The notes beneath the pieces are model-generated. The model saw only the letters and a list, made by a program, of their open reading frames with translations, was not told where the DNA came from and searched no databases. Positions 18,945 through 25,940 of a stretch of 64,000 nt of DNA are shown here, piece after piece. Location: the NCBI GenBank assembly GCA_965263485.1, contig CBDHHO010000004.1, positions 1,178,001 through 1,242,000 of the forward strand, in the 5' to 3' direction. Position numbers and translations under genes: made by a program. The number at the start of each line of letters is the position of its first letter. The first letter of the stretch is position 1. The DNA is from Haliotispira sp965263485. GTDB taxonomy: Bacteria > Spirochaetota > Spirochaetia > SP-2023.

Positions 18945-19365
18945 GCAGCTTCCAAAATTCCCTACCACAGAAAGATTCCGCGCCAGACCCGGTCTTTTCA
19001 CGGAGTAAAGGTTCTGCCTTGCGGCAGGGTTTGTGGCAAACGGCCCGCTTCGATGTGCCATTTCCCACTGTCACGAAAGGCAGCAGGCTCTTGCTGCGCA
19101 CGGCCTGCATTTTCTCCCACGCAGAAGCATGGGAGCATATACCATACAGCAAAGTATGTCTCGGCTCCCGTTCCTCGCTGCCGCGAAAAAGGAAGGTCGG
19201 CCCTGGCTGTGCACGGGCCTTCCCATTTCTCCAATGCTGCACAGGCTCGCATCGGAGCCTTCGTCTGGCATCAAAACGCGATACAATCGCCAGCGAAGAC
19301 AAAATAAAGCAGAAGCAGGCGATTGTACAATACTGGTGAAGCGATACCATATTTTAGAGGTGCCC
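18945..19365. repeat. Composite interspersed element between bamA and skp
   Basis: A 421-bp stretch bounded by GGGCAGCTTC (just after the bamA stop) and AGAGGTGCCC. It contains a hairpin block CTGCCTTGCGGCAG, a GCATGGGA-type inverted repeat and GGCCGTGCGCAGCAAGAGCCTGC-like sequence shared with copies near 22.6, 29.7 and 59.5 kb, plus a GATTGTACAATACTGG end block. It looks like two or more elements nested. Small ORFs inside it are not credible genes. Confidence 0.7.
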
Positions 19366-19405
19366 TTTAGCATTCTGAGGGAAGAATTTTCTAAGGAGTA
19401 TTTTT

Positions 19406-20176
19406 ATGTTCGCAAAAACTCAGACCTATAGAGATCTAAAGGGCAGCTCTAAAAATTCCAATTTCGTGTGGAATCGCGATCTTTTCTACGAGCAGCTTTG
19501 TTGGCAACTCATTTCAATACAACAAAGTATTCAAACGATTTGTCGCCTTGTTCTCACGAAAAATTTCAGCGATCCACATCGAAATGCGGTGCCATTGCCC
19601 AGGCGAAGCGATACCATTTTTAGAAGTGTCGTAAAGGGATTCCCGGTCGCTCTGCTGCTTGTGCTCAGCAGCGGATGGCTGGGATTCACTACAAATCTGA
19701 GGGCCCAGGAAATTACCCGGGTTGCGGTGCTGGACTATAGTGCAGTGATGAAAACTTCAGTGCAGCAGAGCCAGGAAATGCAACGCATCAAGGATCTGAA
19801 GGCTGAGGTTGGCCAGGAGATGGAACGCCTCAAAGAATATTTGCAGCAGTTACAACAGGATTACAATACGGCTCAGGGTGACAATTCGCGGCGGCGCCGC
19901 ATCCAGAACGAGATCAACAAGCAACGCGACTACGGGCGAAAATACCTAGAGAGCAAAAACAAGGAAATCACGTTTTTGCAAAAGAGAGCCTCGCAGTCGG
20001 TGCGCAATGAAGACTTACAGCGTTACCTGCCCGACATTATCAATCAGGTGGCGCGCGAACAAGGTTACTCGCTGATTCTTGACAAGAACAGCCAGAGCAT
20101 CGTCTGGCTAGATACTTCAATCGATATTACCGAGACGATAATCCAGCGCCTGAGAAAACGGCTGGGAAACTCCTGA
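19406..20176 (+). CDS. skp: Skp/OmpH periplasmic chaperone with element-encoded N-terminal insertion
   Basis: 256 residues from the ATG at 19406, with AAGGAG nine bases upstream. The mature part (from about residue 99, AQEITRVAVLDYSAV) is a Skp/OmpH protein with a long coiled coil (MQRIKDLKAEVGQEMERLKEY) and a C-terminal beta part. Skp binds unfolded outer-membrane proteins in the periplasm, consistent with bamA upstream. Residues 12-76 are encoded by an inserted element (19441-19631) flanked by TAAA on both sides. Removing 195 bp gives MFAKTQTYRDLKGFPVALLL and onward, a normal signal peptide. Whether the 65-residue extension is tolerated, cleaved or reduces export is unknown. Confidence 0.85.
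   Translation: MFAKTQTYRDLKGSSKNSNFVWNRDLFYEQLCWQLISIQQSIQTICRLVLTKNFSDPHRNAVPLPRRSDTIFRSVVKGFPVALLLVLSSGWLGFTTNLRAQEITRVAVLDYSAVMKTSVQQSQEMQRIKDLKAEVGQEMERLKEYLQQLQQDYNTAQGDNSRRRRIQNEINKQRDYGRKYLESKNKEITFLQKRASQSVRNEDLQRYLPDIINQVAREQGYSLILDKNSQSIVWLDTSIDITETIIQRLRKRLGNS
19441..19631 (+). repeat. In-frame MITE-like element inside skp
   Basis: 191 bp with termini GGGCAGCTCTAAAAATTCC and CCATTTTTAGAAGTGTCG and 4-bp direct flanks TAAA/TAAA. Insert plus duplication is 195 bp, exactly 65 codons, so the skp frame is kept. Internal sequence matches the 164-bp elements at 43160 and 46794, including the GCAGCTTTGTTGGCAACTCA block. Confidence 0.85.
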
Positions 20177-20224
20177 CCAGTAGCAGAATTCTCTAGGGAA
20201 CCCCTAGGCCCCTGATTGCGCTGA

Positions 20225-20809
20225 CTACCAAAACCAGAGTGCCTCGCCCCATACTTGAGATAGGGGGATAAGGCCGTAACTGCGCGAATCAATCGAATTT
20301 CCGGCATTATCGCCCAGCACAAAGATGAAACCCTCAGGTACCCGCCTCCAATTTTGCAGGCTGCGGCGCACGGCTCTCCGGACTTTGACATAACGCTTGA
20401 GAGAGGGGATGAACAGGGACTCGCCCCGCCAGCGCAAGGGCATCCCGGCCACCAGAACGCAACGCTTGATCATGAGCAGCTGCGAGGTTGCTGCCAAACC
20501 TGACAAATCTGGCCCGGCAGGAAGACTCTGTCTGGTGGCCGGGTGACCAAAGACCAATATATCTCCCACTTGGACAGTTTGAAAGCGATACGCCAGACGA
20601 TTGAGCAGCACCAGCTTCCCTGGTCGCAAGGTGGGGCTCATGGAGCTTTCGCGGATTTGCACGAAAGGAAAGAAATGGAGCAGAAAGAGTGCTGCCAACA
20701 CAAAGCTGCCCGCGCTGAGAATGAATATCCGGGACCATCTGGATGAGAGGACAGGTTTCCTTGGAGATCGTTGTTTCATGGTCTTGGTTTGGGGAAAAAA
20801 CGGGCTCAT
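20225..20809 (-). CDS. lepB: Type I signal peptidase (S26 family)
   Basis: 194 residues; a start ten codons later (ATG 20779, MKQRSPRK) is equally possible. One transmembrane helix at residues about 27-48 is followed by the catalytic serine in ESSMSPTL (Ser56) and the general-base lysine in LLMIKR (Lys115). The C-terminal signature GDNAGNSIDSRSYG also fits. The enzyme cleaves signal peptides at the periplasmic face of the inner membrane. Short for the family, but all catalytic boxes are present. It is convergent with skp, 48 bp apart. Confidence 0.9.
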   Translation of the reverse strand: MSPFFPQTKTMKQRSPRKPVLSSRWSRIFILSAGSFVLAALFLLHFFPFVQIRESSMSPTLRPGKLVLLNRLAYRFQTVQVGDILVFGHPATRQSLPAGPDLSGLAATSQLLMIKRCVLVAGMPLRWRGESLFIPSLKRYVKVRRAVRRSLQNWRRVPEGFIFVLGDNAGNSIDSRSYGLIPLSQVWGEALWFW

Positions 20810-20816
20810 TCTGTTT

Positions 20817-20981
20817 GGGGACCTCTAAAAATCGTATCGCTTTCTGTGAGAATGGTACAATCGCTTTGCTTGGTCTTTGCTGGCGATTGTCCGCGTTTTG
20901 ATGCTGAGCGGATGAGGTTTTGCGCCAGGAAGTGATGCCGAAGCATACTTTGTTGTATTCTCCCATGCGAGCTGGCGCAGC
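20817..20981 (+). repeat. Interspersed element, left end and body
   Basis: Starts GGGGACCTCTAAAAATCGTATCG and continues with the TTTCTGTGAGAATGGTACAAT block, GATGCTGAGCGGATGAG and GAAGCATACTTTGTTGTATTC. No right terminus is visible before the conserved lipoprotein upstream cassette, so the element is truncated or fused to it. It lies between the divergent signal peptidase gene and lipoprotein locus 2. Confidence 0.65.
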
Positions 20982-21220
20982 ATGGGAAAAATTCCATGGC
21001 ACTCAGGTGGCCCAGTTGGCAAGGACAGCCTCCCAAGAAAAGCGAATTTTTGGGGATTTTCCTGTGATTTACCTTGCACTCCGCCAGAAAAGAGTATATT
21101 CTCCAAAACGAACAAGCTATTTCATATTCCTATTTCATCTTTGTTAAAACCATTCCGACCTTGGCCGGAAAATCATCTTTATGCATTATTTTGCATAATA
21201 ATACTAAGGATTGTTGCACT
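20982..21220 (+). promoter_or_regulatory. Conserved upstream cassette of lipoprotein locus 2
   Basis: About 239 bp aligning with the cassette of locus 1. A -35 TTGCAC (21074-21079), 17-bp spacer and -10 TATTCT (21097-21102) form a plausible sigma-70 promoter. Downstream are the 18-bp imperfect palindrome at 21153-21170 and the TTATGCA/TGCATAA inverted repeat at 21179-21198, both within the presumed 5' leader. TAAGGATTGTTGCACT precedes the ATG. Palindrome role (operator or RNA hairpin) is inferred. Confidence 0.6.
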
Positions 21221-21298
21221 ATGGAACACAAGTTCAGTAAAATTCGCTCATCGCTCATCGCTCATCGCTCATCGCTCATCGCTCATCGAAAAAATTAA
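21221..21298 (+). CDS. Leader ORF of lipoprotein locus 2 (frame OFF)
   Basis: 25 codons, MEHKFSKIRSSLIAHR and onward, ending in RKN and TAA just past the heptamer tract. The ATG lies 122 nt before the CCA codon of the lipoprotein signal, which is 2 nt out of phase. Seven units (129 nt) or four units would join leader and lipoprotein. The same 129-nt in-frame distance is obtained for locus 1 with seven units, which supports a common ancestral fused gene. Confidence 0.55.
   Translation: MEHKFSKIRSSLIAHRSSLIAHRKN
21245..21286 (+). repeat. Heptanucleotide tract, 6 x CGCTCAT
   Basis: Six perfect units followed by a partial CG. All three frames are open through the unit (RSSLIAH heptad). Copy number differs between loci (5, 6, 1 and 5), as expected of a tract that changes by slipped-strand mispairing. 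Confidence 0.95.
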
Positions 21299-22524
21299 AA
21301 CCATATGGCAGGGATAGTTATTTCTCTGCGGGGATTTCACGCCCATTTATTCTTTTATTTGTCTGCTCCCTGATTTTATGGGTCGCCTGCGATCCGCCCA
21401 GCTCTTCTTCCGATTCTCCCCCCATAGCCGATTCTCCCCCCATAGCCGAAGCTCCTCCCAGAAGTGGTGTCGCGATACGCACATGGCAGGAGCTGCAGAA
21501 AATGCGGGAAAACCTCGCCGGAGACTACTACCTGGTCAGCGACATCACGTTCCCCGCGCCCGGAACAGAGGGGCTTCCGGGGGAAGGCTTTGAGCCGGTC
21601 GGCCGCGATACGGACAAAACACAGGAAGGCTTTCAGGGGCCCCCCTTTACAGGGAAATTTGACGGCAACGGCCACACCATCCGAAAGCTCCACATAAAAC
21701 GTCCCGACTCGGACTATATCGGCCTGTTCGGCAAAATCGCCGGGAAAGTGGCCAATGTGCGCCTGGAAGAGGCCGATATTAGCGGCAGAAAGTCTGTGGG
21801 AGCTATTGTGGGTCTCAATTATGGGGGCTATGTCAGTGGCGTTGTCTCCGGCGGTCGCGTTGTGGGCAGTAAGGAGCACACTGGGGGGCTGGTCGGTGCA
21901 AACTACAGGGGAACGGTGATTGGCCATAGCTCCGGTTCTGTCACAGGAACCATTCTGGTCGGTGGGCTGGTCGGGCGGAATGACCAGGCGGAATACGCCA
22001 CCAGCGGCCTGGATCCCGGTAAAAAAGCACGGGTCATTGGGTATGCCACAGGCAGCGTGAGTGCCGAAGTCCCCCAAGATGTATATAACACAGACGCGGG
22101 AGGGCTGGTCGGATTCAACCGCCAAGCCGTACTTTATGGTTACTTTACGGGAACGGTCCGTTCCACAGTGGATCCGTATACGCAAAGCGGTTTTCGCGTA
22201 GGCTCTCTGGTCGGAAAGTCCTACGGCAGCAACGCCAGAGTCACAGGCTACTCCAGAGCTTCGGTCACCTTGGGGAATACGGACATTACGAATGCGCTTA
22301 CAACGACACCCGGCTCCCCGGTGGCGAACTCCAACACCGGCTCAGGGCTCCGCGTATTGCAAGAGGGCAGCGGCATCCCGGACTTCAGTGCTGCCGGATT
22401 CGAGTTCGGAGAAGAGACCGGCCAGTGGACCTTTCACGCGGGCAAGTGGCCCAGTATCAATCTGGGCCCTGATCCCATCTTTGCCGATACCCGGCAACCG
22501 ATAGAGCCAAAAGGGGACCTCTAA
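21289..22524 (+). CDS. GLUG-repeat surface lipoprotein (locus 2; no ATG in frame)
   Basis: About 411 codons in the lipoprotein frame. The signal SRPFILLF..LILWVAC gives a mature N-terminus CDPPSSSSDSP. A domain with GLFGKIAGKVANVRLEEADI, GAIVGLNYGGYVSGV, GGLVGANYRGTVIG, GGLVGRND and GGLVGFNRQA follows: repeated GLUG motifs, known from secreted or surface adhesin-like and IgA-protease-type proteins. The first in-frame ATG is at 21502, after the lipobox, so a functional lipoprotein needs the leader ATG at 21221. The end is odd: the final codons GDL and the TAA come from an inserted element (22513), so the original C-terminus may be truncated. Confidence 0.7.
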   Translation, partial: KKLKPYGRDSYFSAGISRPFILLFVCSLILWVACDPPSSSSDSPPIADSPPIAEAPPRSGVAIRTWQELQKMRENLAGDYYLVSDITFPAPGTEGLPGEGFEPVGRDTDKTQEGFQGPPFTGKFDGNGHTIRKLHIKRPDSDYIGLFGKIAGKVANVRLEEADISGRKSVGAIVGLNYGGYVSGVVSGGRVVGSKEHTGGLVGANYRGTVIGHSSGSVTGTILVGGLVGRNDQAEYATSGLDPGKKARVIGYATGSVSAEVPQDVYNTDAGGLVGFNRQAVLYGYFTGTVRSTVDPYTQSGFRVGSLVGKSYGSNARVTGYSRASVTLGNTDITNALTTTPGSPVANSNTGSGLRVLQEGSGIPDFSAAGFEFGEETGQWTFHAGKWPSINLGPDPIFADTRQPIEPKGDL

Positions 22525-22728
22525 AAATTCGCTTTTGTCTTCTTGCGAAGCTATTTTGGAGCGAGGAAGTGAAGCCGAAGCATACTTTGTTGTATTGTAT
22601 AGGCTTCCATGCTTCAGTATGGAAGAAAATGCAGGCCGTGCGCAGCAAGAGCCTGCCGCCTCTTCTGACGAAGCTGTTCGTTTCAAAAGAGCGAGCAAGA
22701 GCGCAGAATGGGATTTTTAGAGGTTCCC
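22513..22728 (+). repeat. 216-bp MITE-like element with 4-bp flanks
   Basis: Termini GGGGACCTCT and AGAGGTTCCC, flanked by AAAA on both sides. Near-identical in reverse orientation to the element at 59407-59622, also 216 bp. Contains GAAGCATACTTTGTTGTATTG and a CCATGCTTCAGTATGG inverted repeat. Its first bases end the GLUG lipoprotein gene. Confidence 0.85.
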
Positions 22729-22729
22729 A

Positions 22730-22806
22730 AAAGTGTGATTAAAGTGTGATTAAAGTGTGATTAAAGTGTGATTAAAGTGTGATTAAAGTGTGATTAAAGT
22801 GTGATT
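22730..22806 (+). repeat. Tandem array, 7 x 11 bp (AAAGTGTGATT)
   Basis: Seven perfect 11-bp units directly between two interspersed elements. No coding potential. Function unknown; a candidate variable-number locus. Confidence 0.95.
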
Positions 22807-22809
22807 AAT

Positions 22810-22926
22810 GGGGACCTCTAAAAATCGTATCGCTTTCTGTGAGAATGGTACAATTGCTTTGCTGAGAAGCGATCCGGCAACAAAATCGCCACTTCAAGCA
22901 CAAAATTGGAATTTTGAGAAGTCCCC
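22810..22926 (+). repeat. Short interspersed element (117 bp)
   Basis: Begins GGGGACCTCTAAAAATCGTATCG, contains GAGAATGGTACAATTGC and ATCCGGCAACAAAATCGCC, and ends TTGGAATTTTGAGAAGTCCCC. No direct-repeat flanks seen. Together with the array and the 216-bp element it fills the gap between the GLUG lipoprotein and the tRNA. Confidence 0.75.
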
Positions 22927-22999
22927 CTTGATTATCTCATGCGCACCCTCAAGAAGCCGAACCCCATTTGCCTCAAATCTACTGAACCCGTTCACCTCC

Positions 23000-23029
23000 T
23001 TGACAAGTACGGCAAAATCTCTTTATGCT
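23000..23029 (+). promoter_or_regulatory. Sigma-70 promoter of tRNA-Ile
   Basis: TTGACA at 23000-23005, an 18-bp spacer and TATGCT at 23024-23029, about 19 bp before the tRNA 5' end. Strong -35, moderate -10. Confidence 0.7.
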
Positions 23030-23047
23030 GGCGCGGCAATCTGCGGA

Positions 23048-23121
23048 GGGCCTGTAGCTCAGTTGGTCAGAGCGCACGGCTGATAACCGTGAGGTCACAA
23101 GTTCAAATCTTGTCAGGCCCA
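23048..23121 (+). tRNA. tRNA-Ile (GAU)
   Basis: 74-nt cloverleaf. The acceptor GGGCCTG pairs with CAGGCCC, the D arm is GCTCAGTTGGTCAGAGC, and the anticodon arm CACGG-CTGATAA-CCGTG places GAT at 23082-23084. The T arm is ACAAGTTCAAATCTTGT and the discriminator is A. CCA is not encoded. It stands alone rather than in an rRNA spacer. Confidence 0.96.
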
Positions 23122-23313
23122 AACTGCTTTTACAACAGTACCTTTCAAAAGGTAACCCTTCACGGGAAAATCAAAAAACGCAGAAAAAATCCTTTCAGCA
23201 AGCAACACCATCAAGGGAAGCTCTAAAAATTCCAATTTTGGACACAACCAAAACTTGCCGGTAAGCTGGTCGTCATGGGACAATTTCAAAGCCCCGATGA
23301 ATGGGGCCATTTC

Positions 23314-24264
23314 ATGAACTGGTGGCAAGGCTTGATTTTGGGAATTATCCAAGGGCTGACCGAATACCTGCCCGTTTCCAGCTCGGGTCATCTGGCCCTG
23401 ACGGAACAATTTTTTGGCTTGCGCATGCCCATCAGCGTCGATGTGCTGCTGCATCTGGCAACACTGATTCCAACCATCTGGATCTTCCGAAAAAAGATTG
23501 GCTCGCTGCTGCGCAGCTTTGGGATGCTGACTGCCTGGTTCTTCAAGGCGGTTCCCGATCCCGCCGAAAAGCGCCAGCGGCTGGTGGCCCTGGGCCCTTA
23601 CGTGCTTGCTGACGGTCGCTACATCGCAACGGTACTGACTATCAGCATTTTTACCTTTCTGGTGGCTTATCCCCAGAAAGACTTGGGCCTCAAATTCCAG
23701 CCTCGGCTGATCGCCGGATCCTTTCTGTTCACCGCATTGCTGCTGTTGCTCCAGCACTTCCTAGTCAGACGTAATAAGCGAGCTGCCCAAAATCGGGCCG
23801 GAGGGCAGAACCTCCAAGTCTCGGCACCACAAAGCGGGCCCGGTTCGGAGCAGCTGAGTCAACTACTCCCGAAAGCGGGCCGGGGCAAGGTATTTCTGCT
23901 GGCGGTCTGCCTTGGTCTGGCTCAGGGCATTGCGGCCCTCCCCGGTATCTCGCGTTCGGGGATGACCATCAGCGTAGCTCTGATTCTGGGTATGAGGCGC
24001 AAAGAAGCCGGAGAACTTTCGTTTATCATTTCAATTCCATTGATCATCGGGGCCTTGCTGCTTGACGGGAGAGAATTACTGACAGTTGCCCGGCAAGCCC
24101 AAAATAGTGGTATTCTGAGCCTGGTACTGGCGTTTCTGGCGGCCTGCCTGAGCGGTTTTATTGCCTTGCATATGTTGCTGATCCTGTTGCGCCGAGGGAA
24201 TTTTTATATTTTCGCAATATATCTGTTGCTGTTATCTTTTTTCAGCTTCCACTATTTTCGATGA
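23314..24264 (+). CDS. uppP: Undecaprenyl-diphosphatase
   Basis: 316 residues from ATG 23314 (MNWWQGLILG); an ATG 13 codons earlier is possible but less conserved-looking. Diagnostic motifs are QGLTEYLPVSSSGHL near the N-terminus and PGISRSGMTI in the second half, with about eight transmembrane helices. UppP (BacA) dephosphorylates undecaprenyl pyrophosphate at the inner membrane, recycling the lipid carrier for peptidoglycan. An extra loop of about 45 hydrophilic residues (RRNKRAAQNRAGGQN) is unusual. An isolated element end lies just upstream, at about 23218. Confidence 0.93.
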   Translation: MNWWQGLILGIIQGLTEYLPVSSSGHLALTEQFFGLRMPISVDVLLHLATLIPTIWIFRKKIGSLLRSFGMLTAWFFKAVPDPAEKRQRLVALGPYVLADGRYIATVLTISIFTFLVAYPQKDLGLKFQPRLIAGSFLFTALLLLLQHFLVRRNKRAAQNRAGGQNLQVSAPQSGPGSEQLSQLLPKAGRGKVFLLAVCLGLAQGIAALPGISRSGMTISVALILGMRRKEAGELSFIISIPLIIGALLLDGRELLTVARQAQNSGILSLVLAFLAACLSGFIALHMLLILLRRGNFYIFAIYLLLLSFFSFHYFR

Positions 24265-24304
24265 TGGTGTCCATACACCAGTTTATAAATTTTTGAGCAA
24301 TACA

Positions 24305-25609
24305 ATGTCCGGTAAATTGTTTGAGCCCGAATCCGGTTTTGACTTTGAACCAGAGCCATTTTCCGAAAATGCCCCCATCCGGTCGGGCACAGCAGAATCT
24401 GGAACCAAGCCAGAGTCCGAACCGGAGAACGCTCTGCAACTTGATGAGAACCTTTTTCTGGAAGTCCTGCTGCATCAAATGCCGTATAAATTGCAGCAAG
24501 GTCTGGCAGAGTTTCTGCTGCCACAGGAGTTTCGATCTCATATAAATCAAATCAATCAGAGCAAGCCTGAAGCGGCCTCCCTGCTCGCTCCGCTGGAATC
24601 AAGCAGCCGGGAAAGTCAAGGCTGGCACCGGGAAGAGTGGCGCTGGCAGTGGCTGCAAGACTGCGCCGCACAAGCGCAGAGCGGGCTGGATTCCTGCTGG
24701 CGGATGTTTGCCGACTTTGGCCTGAGCAGCTATGTTTCACAGCGCTATTTTGCCAGTTGCTATCGCGCGAGCATGGACTGCTTGGAGCGCGAACAGCGCG
24801 GCGAGTTGCGTATTATCCTGCGCGGACAGGAAGACTATCCGCAGGGCCTTTTAGACCTGCGCCAGGCGGCGCCGCGCATGCTATTCTGGCGCGGCCAGTC
24901 GCTTGGCACAGACGAGGAAGCAGCTCCCAATTACGCGGCTACCGCCATCATCGGCACGCGTTGTGCCGATGGCTGGGGGCTTCAGCAAGCTTGGCAGGAG
25001 GCCTTACTGCTGTGCCGGGAAGGGAGCCATTGGATGGTCAGTGGTCTGGCGAAGGGCTGCGACTACGCCGCCCACAATGGTGCACTGGATGCACAGAATG
25101 CCGGAGGCAAGGGCAAAACGCTGGCAGTGCTGCCTGGAGGCTTTGACCATATCTACCCCAAGTGCCACGAAGGGCTGGCCCGGCGCATTGTCGATCAGGG
25201 CGGGGCTCTGGTTTCCGAATATGCTCCTCAGGCTGCGCCATTAAAATGGCGCTTTATCCGGCGCGATCGCCTTCAGGCCGCCCTTGTACAGCGTATCTTG
25301 CTGGTGCAAAGCAGCTTGAATGGTGGTAGCATGCACACAGTTCAATCTGCCCTGGAACTGGGTAGGGCGGTGTATGTGCTCGATGGCCGGGAACCCTGCT
25401 GGGAAATCAGCCCCGGGAATGCAGAGGATGAGGAGCACTCAAAAAATCCAGAGATATCGGTAGGGAAGCTGCGTTTGCGCCGCAGCTTGCGGCAGTTTTC
25501 TCGCAACGGGAGCCTGATGAGTGCCAATTACGCTTTGCAGTATGAAGGCCAGGCCCGGCTCTGGCGCGGCTTGCAATCAATTCTCTCAGGGGAAAGGCCC
25601 TCACAATGA
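24305..25609 (+). CDS. dprA: DNA-processing protein DprA
   Basis: 434 residues from the ATG at 24305 (a TTG four codons upstream is in frame). The Rossmann-like DprA core is at residues about 165-365: ILRGQEDYPQGLLDL, AAIIGTR-like, GLAKGCDYAAH, TLAVLPGGFDHIYP, GGALVSEYAPQ and NGGSMHTVQSALELGRAVY. DprA loads RecA on incoming single-stranded DNA in natural transformation. The N-terminal 100 residues are poorly conserved. Its start is 40 bp after uppP. Transformation or recombination between repeats could matter for this repeat-rich genome, but that is inference. Confidence 0.92.
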   Translation: MSGKLFEPESGFDFEPEPFSENAPIRSGTAESGTKPESEPENALQLDENLFLEVLLHQMPYKLQQGLAEFLLPQEFRSHINQINQSKPEAASLLAPLESSSRESQGWHREEWRWQWLQDCAAQAQSGLDSCWRMFADFGLSSYVSQRYFASCYRASMDCLEREQRGELRIILRGQEDYPQGLLDLRQAAPRMLFWRGQSLGTDEEAAPNYAATAIIGTRCADGWGLQQAWQEALLLCREGSHWMVSGLAKGCDYAAHNGALDAQNAGGKGKTLAVLPGGFDHIYPKCHEGLARRIVDQGGALVSEYAPQAAPLKWRFIRRDRLQAALVQRILLVQSSLNGGSMHTVQSALELGRAVYVLDGREPCWEISPGNAEDEEHSKNPEISVGKLRLRRSLRQFSRNGSLMSANYALQYEGQARLWRGLQSILSGERPSQ

Positions 25610-25940
25610 AAAACAGTCCGGAAACGGTCCGTACCCTTCCACTAATACCAATCCGCAAAAGTAGAGTATGATAAGTGTTGGTCACTCCCGTGAAAACGGG
25701 AGTCTATTTGGCAAATGCTCTAGATTCCCGTTCCCACAAGAATGAGGGGAGATCAATCGGAAAGAATGCTACTTTTACTGAATGGTATAATTCCCAAAGG
25801 CCGACACAGCAGCTTGAAGCAAGATGGAGTTGCCGTGACGGGCTGCCTGAGACCTTTGGTGATTGGCGATGCCGCAGGCATCCTGCCCCGAACTTACAGA
25901 TGCTCCTCCCACAACTTCTGAGGCTGAGCAGTAATTCGAT
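25610..25940. other. Intergenic stretch with hairpin repeat (family B)
   Basis: No gene. Around 25640-25711 a second short repeat family occurs: GAGTATGATAAGTGTTGG, then a hairpin CTCCCGTGAAAACGGGAG followed by TCTATTTGG. A related copy lies in reverse at 58522-58577 and a remnant near 755. The rest of the gap shows no feature I can name. Confidence 0.6.

Noticed and set aside
19019..19431. Overlapping ORFs between bamA and skp
   Set aside because: They are translations of repeat elements; the same peptides appear in several other gaps and frames.
21245..21286. Heptamer tract as a CRISPR or satellite array
   Set aside because: Units are 7 bp, perfectly contiguous and have no spacers; they lie in a translated leader.
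23048..23121. tRNA-Ile as part of an rRNA operon spacer
   Set aside because: No rRNA sequence is found on either side; the tRNA has its own promoter.
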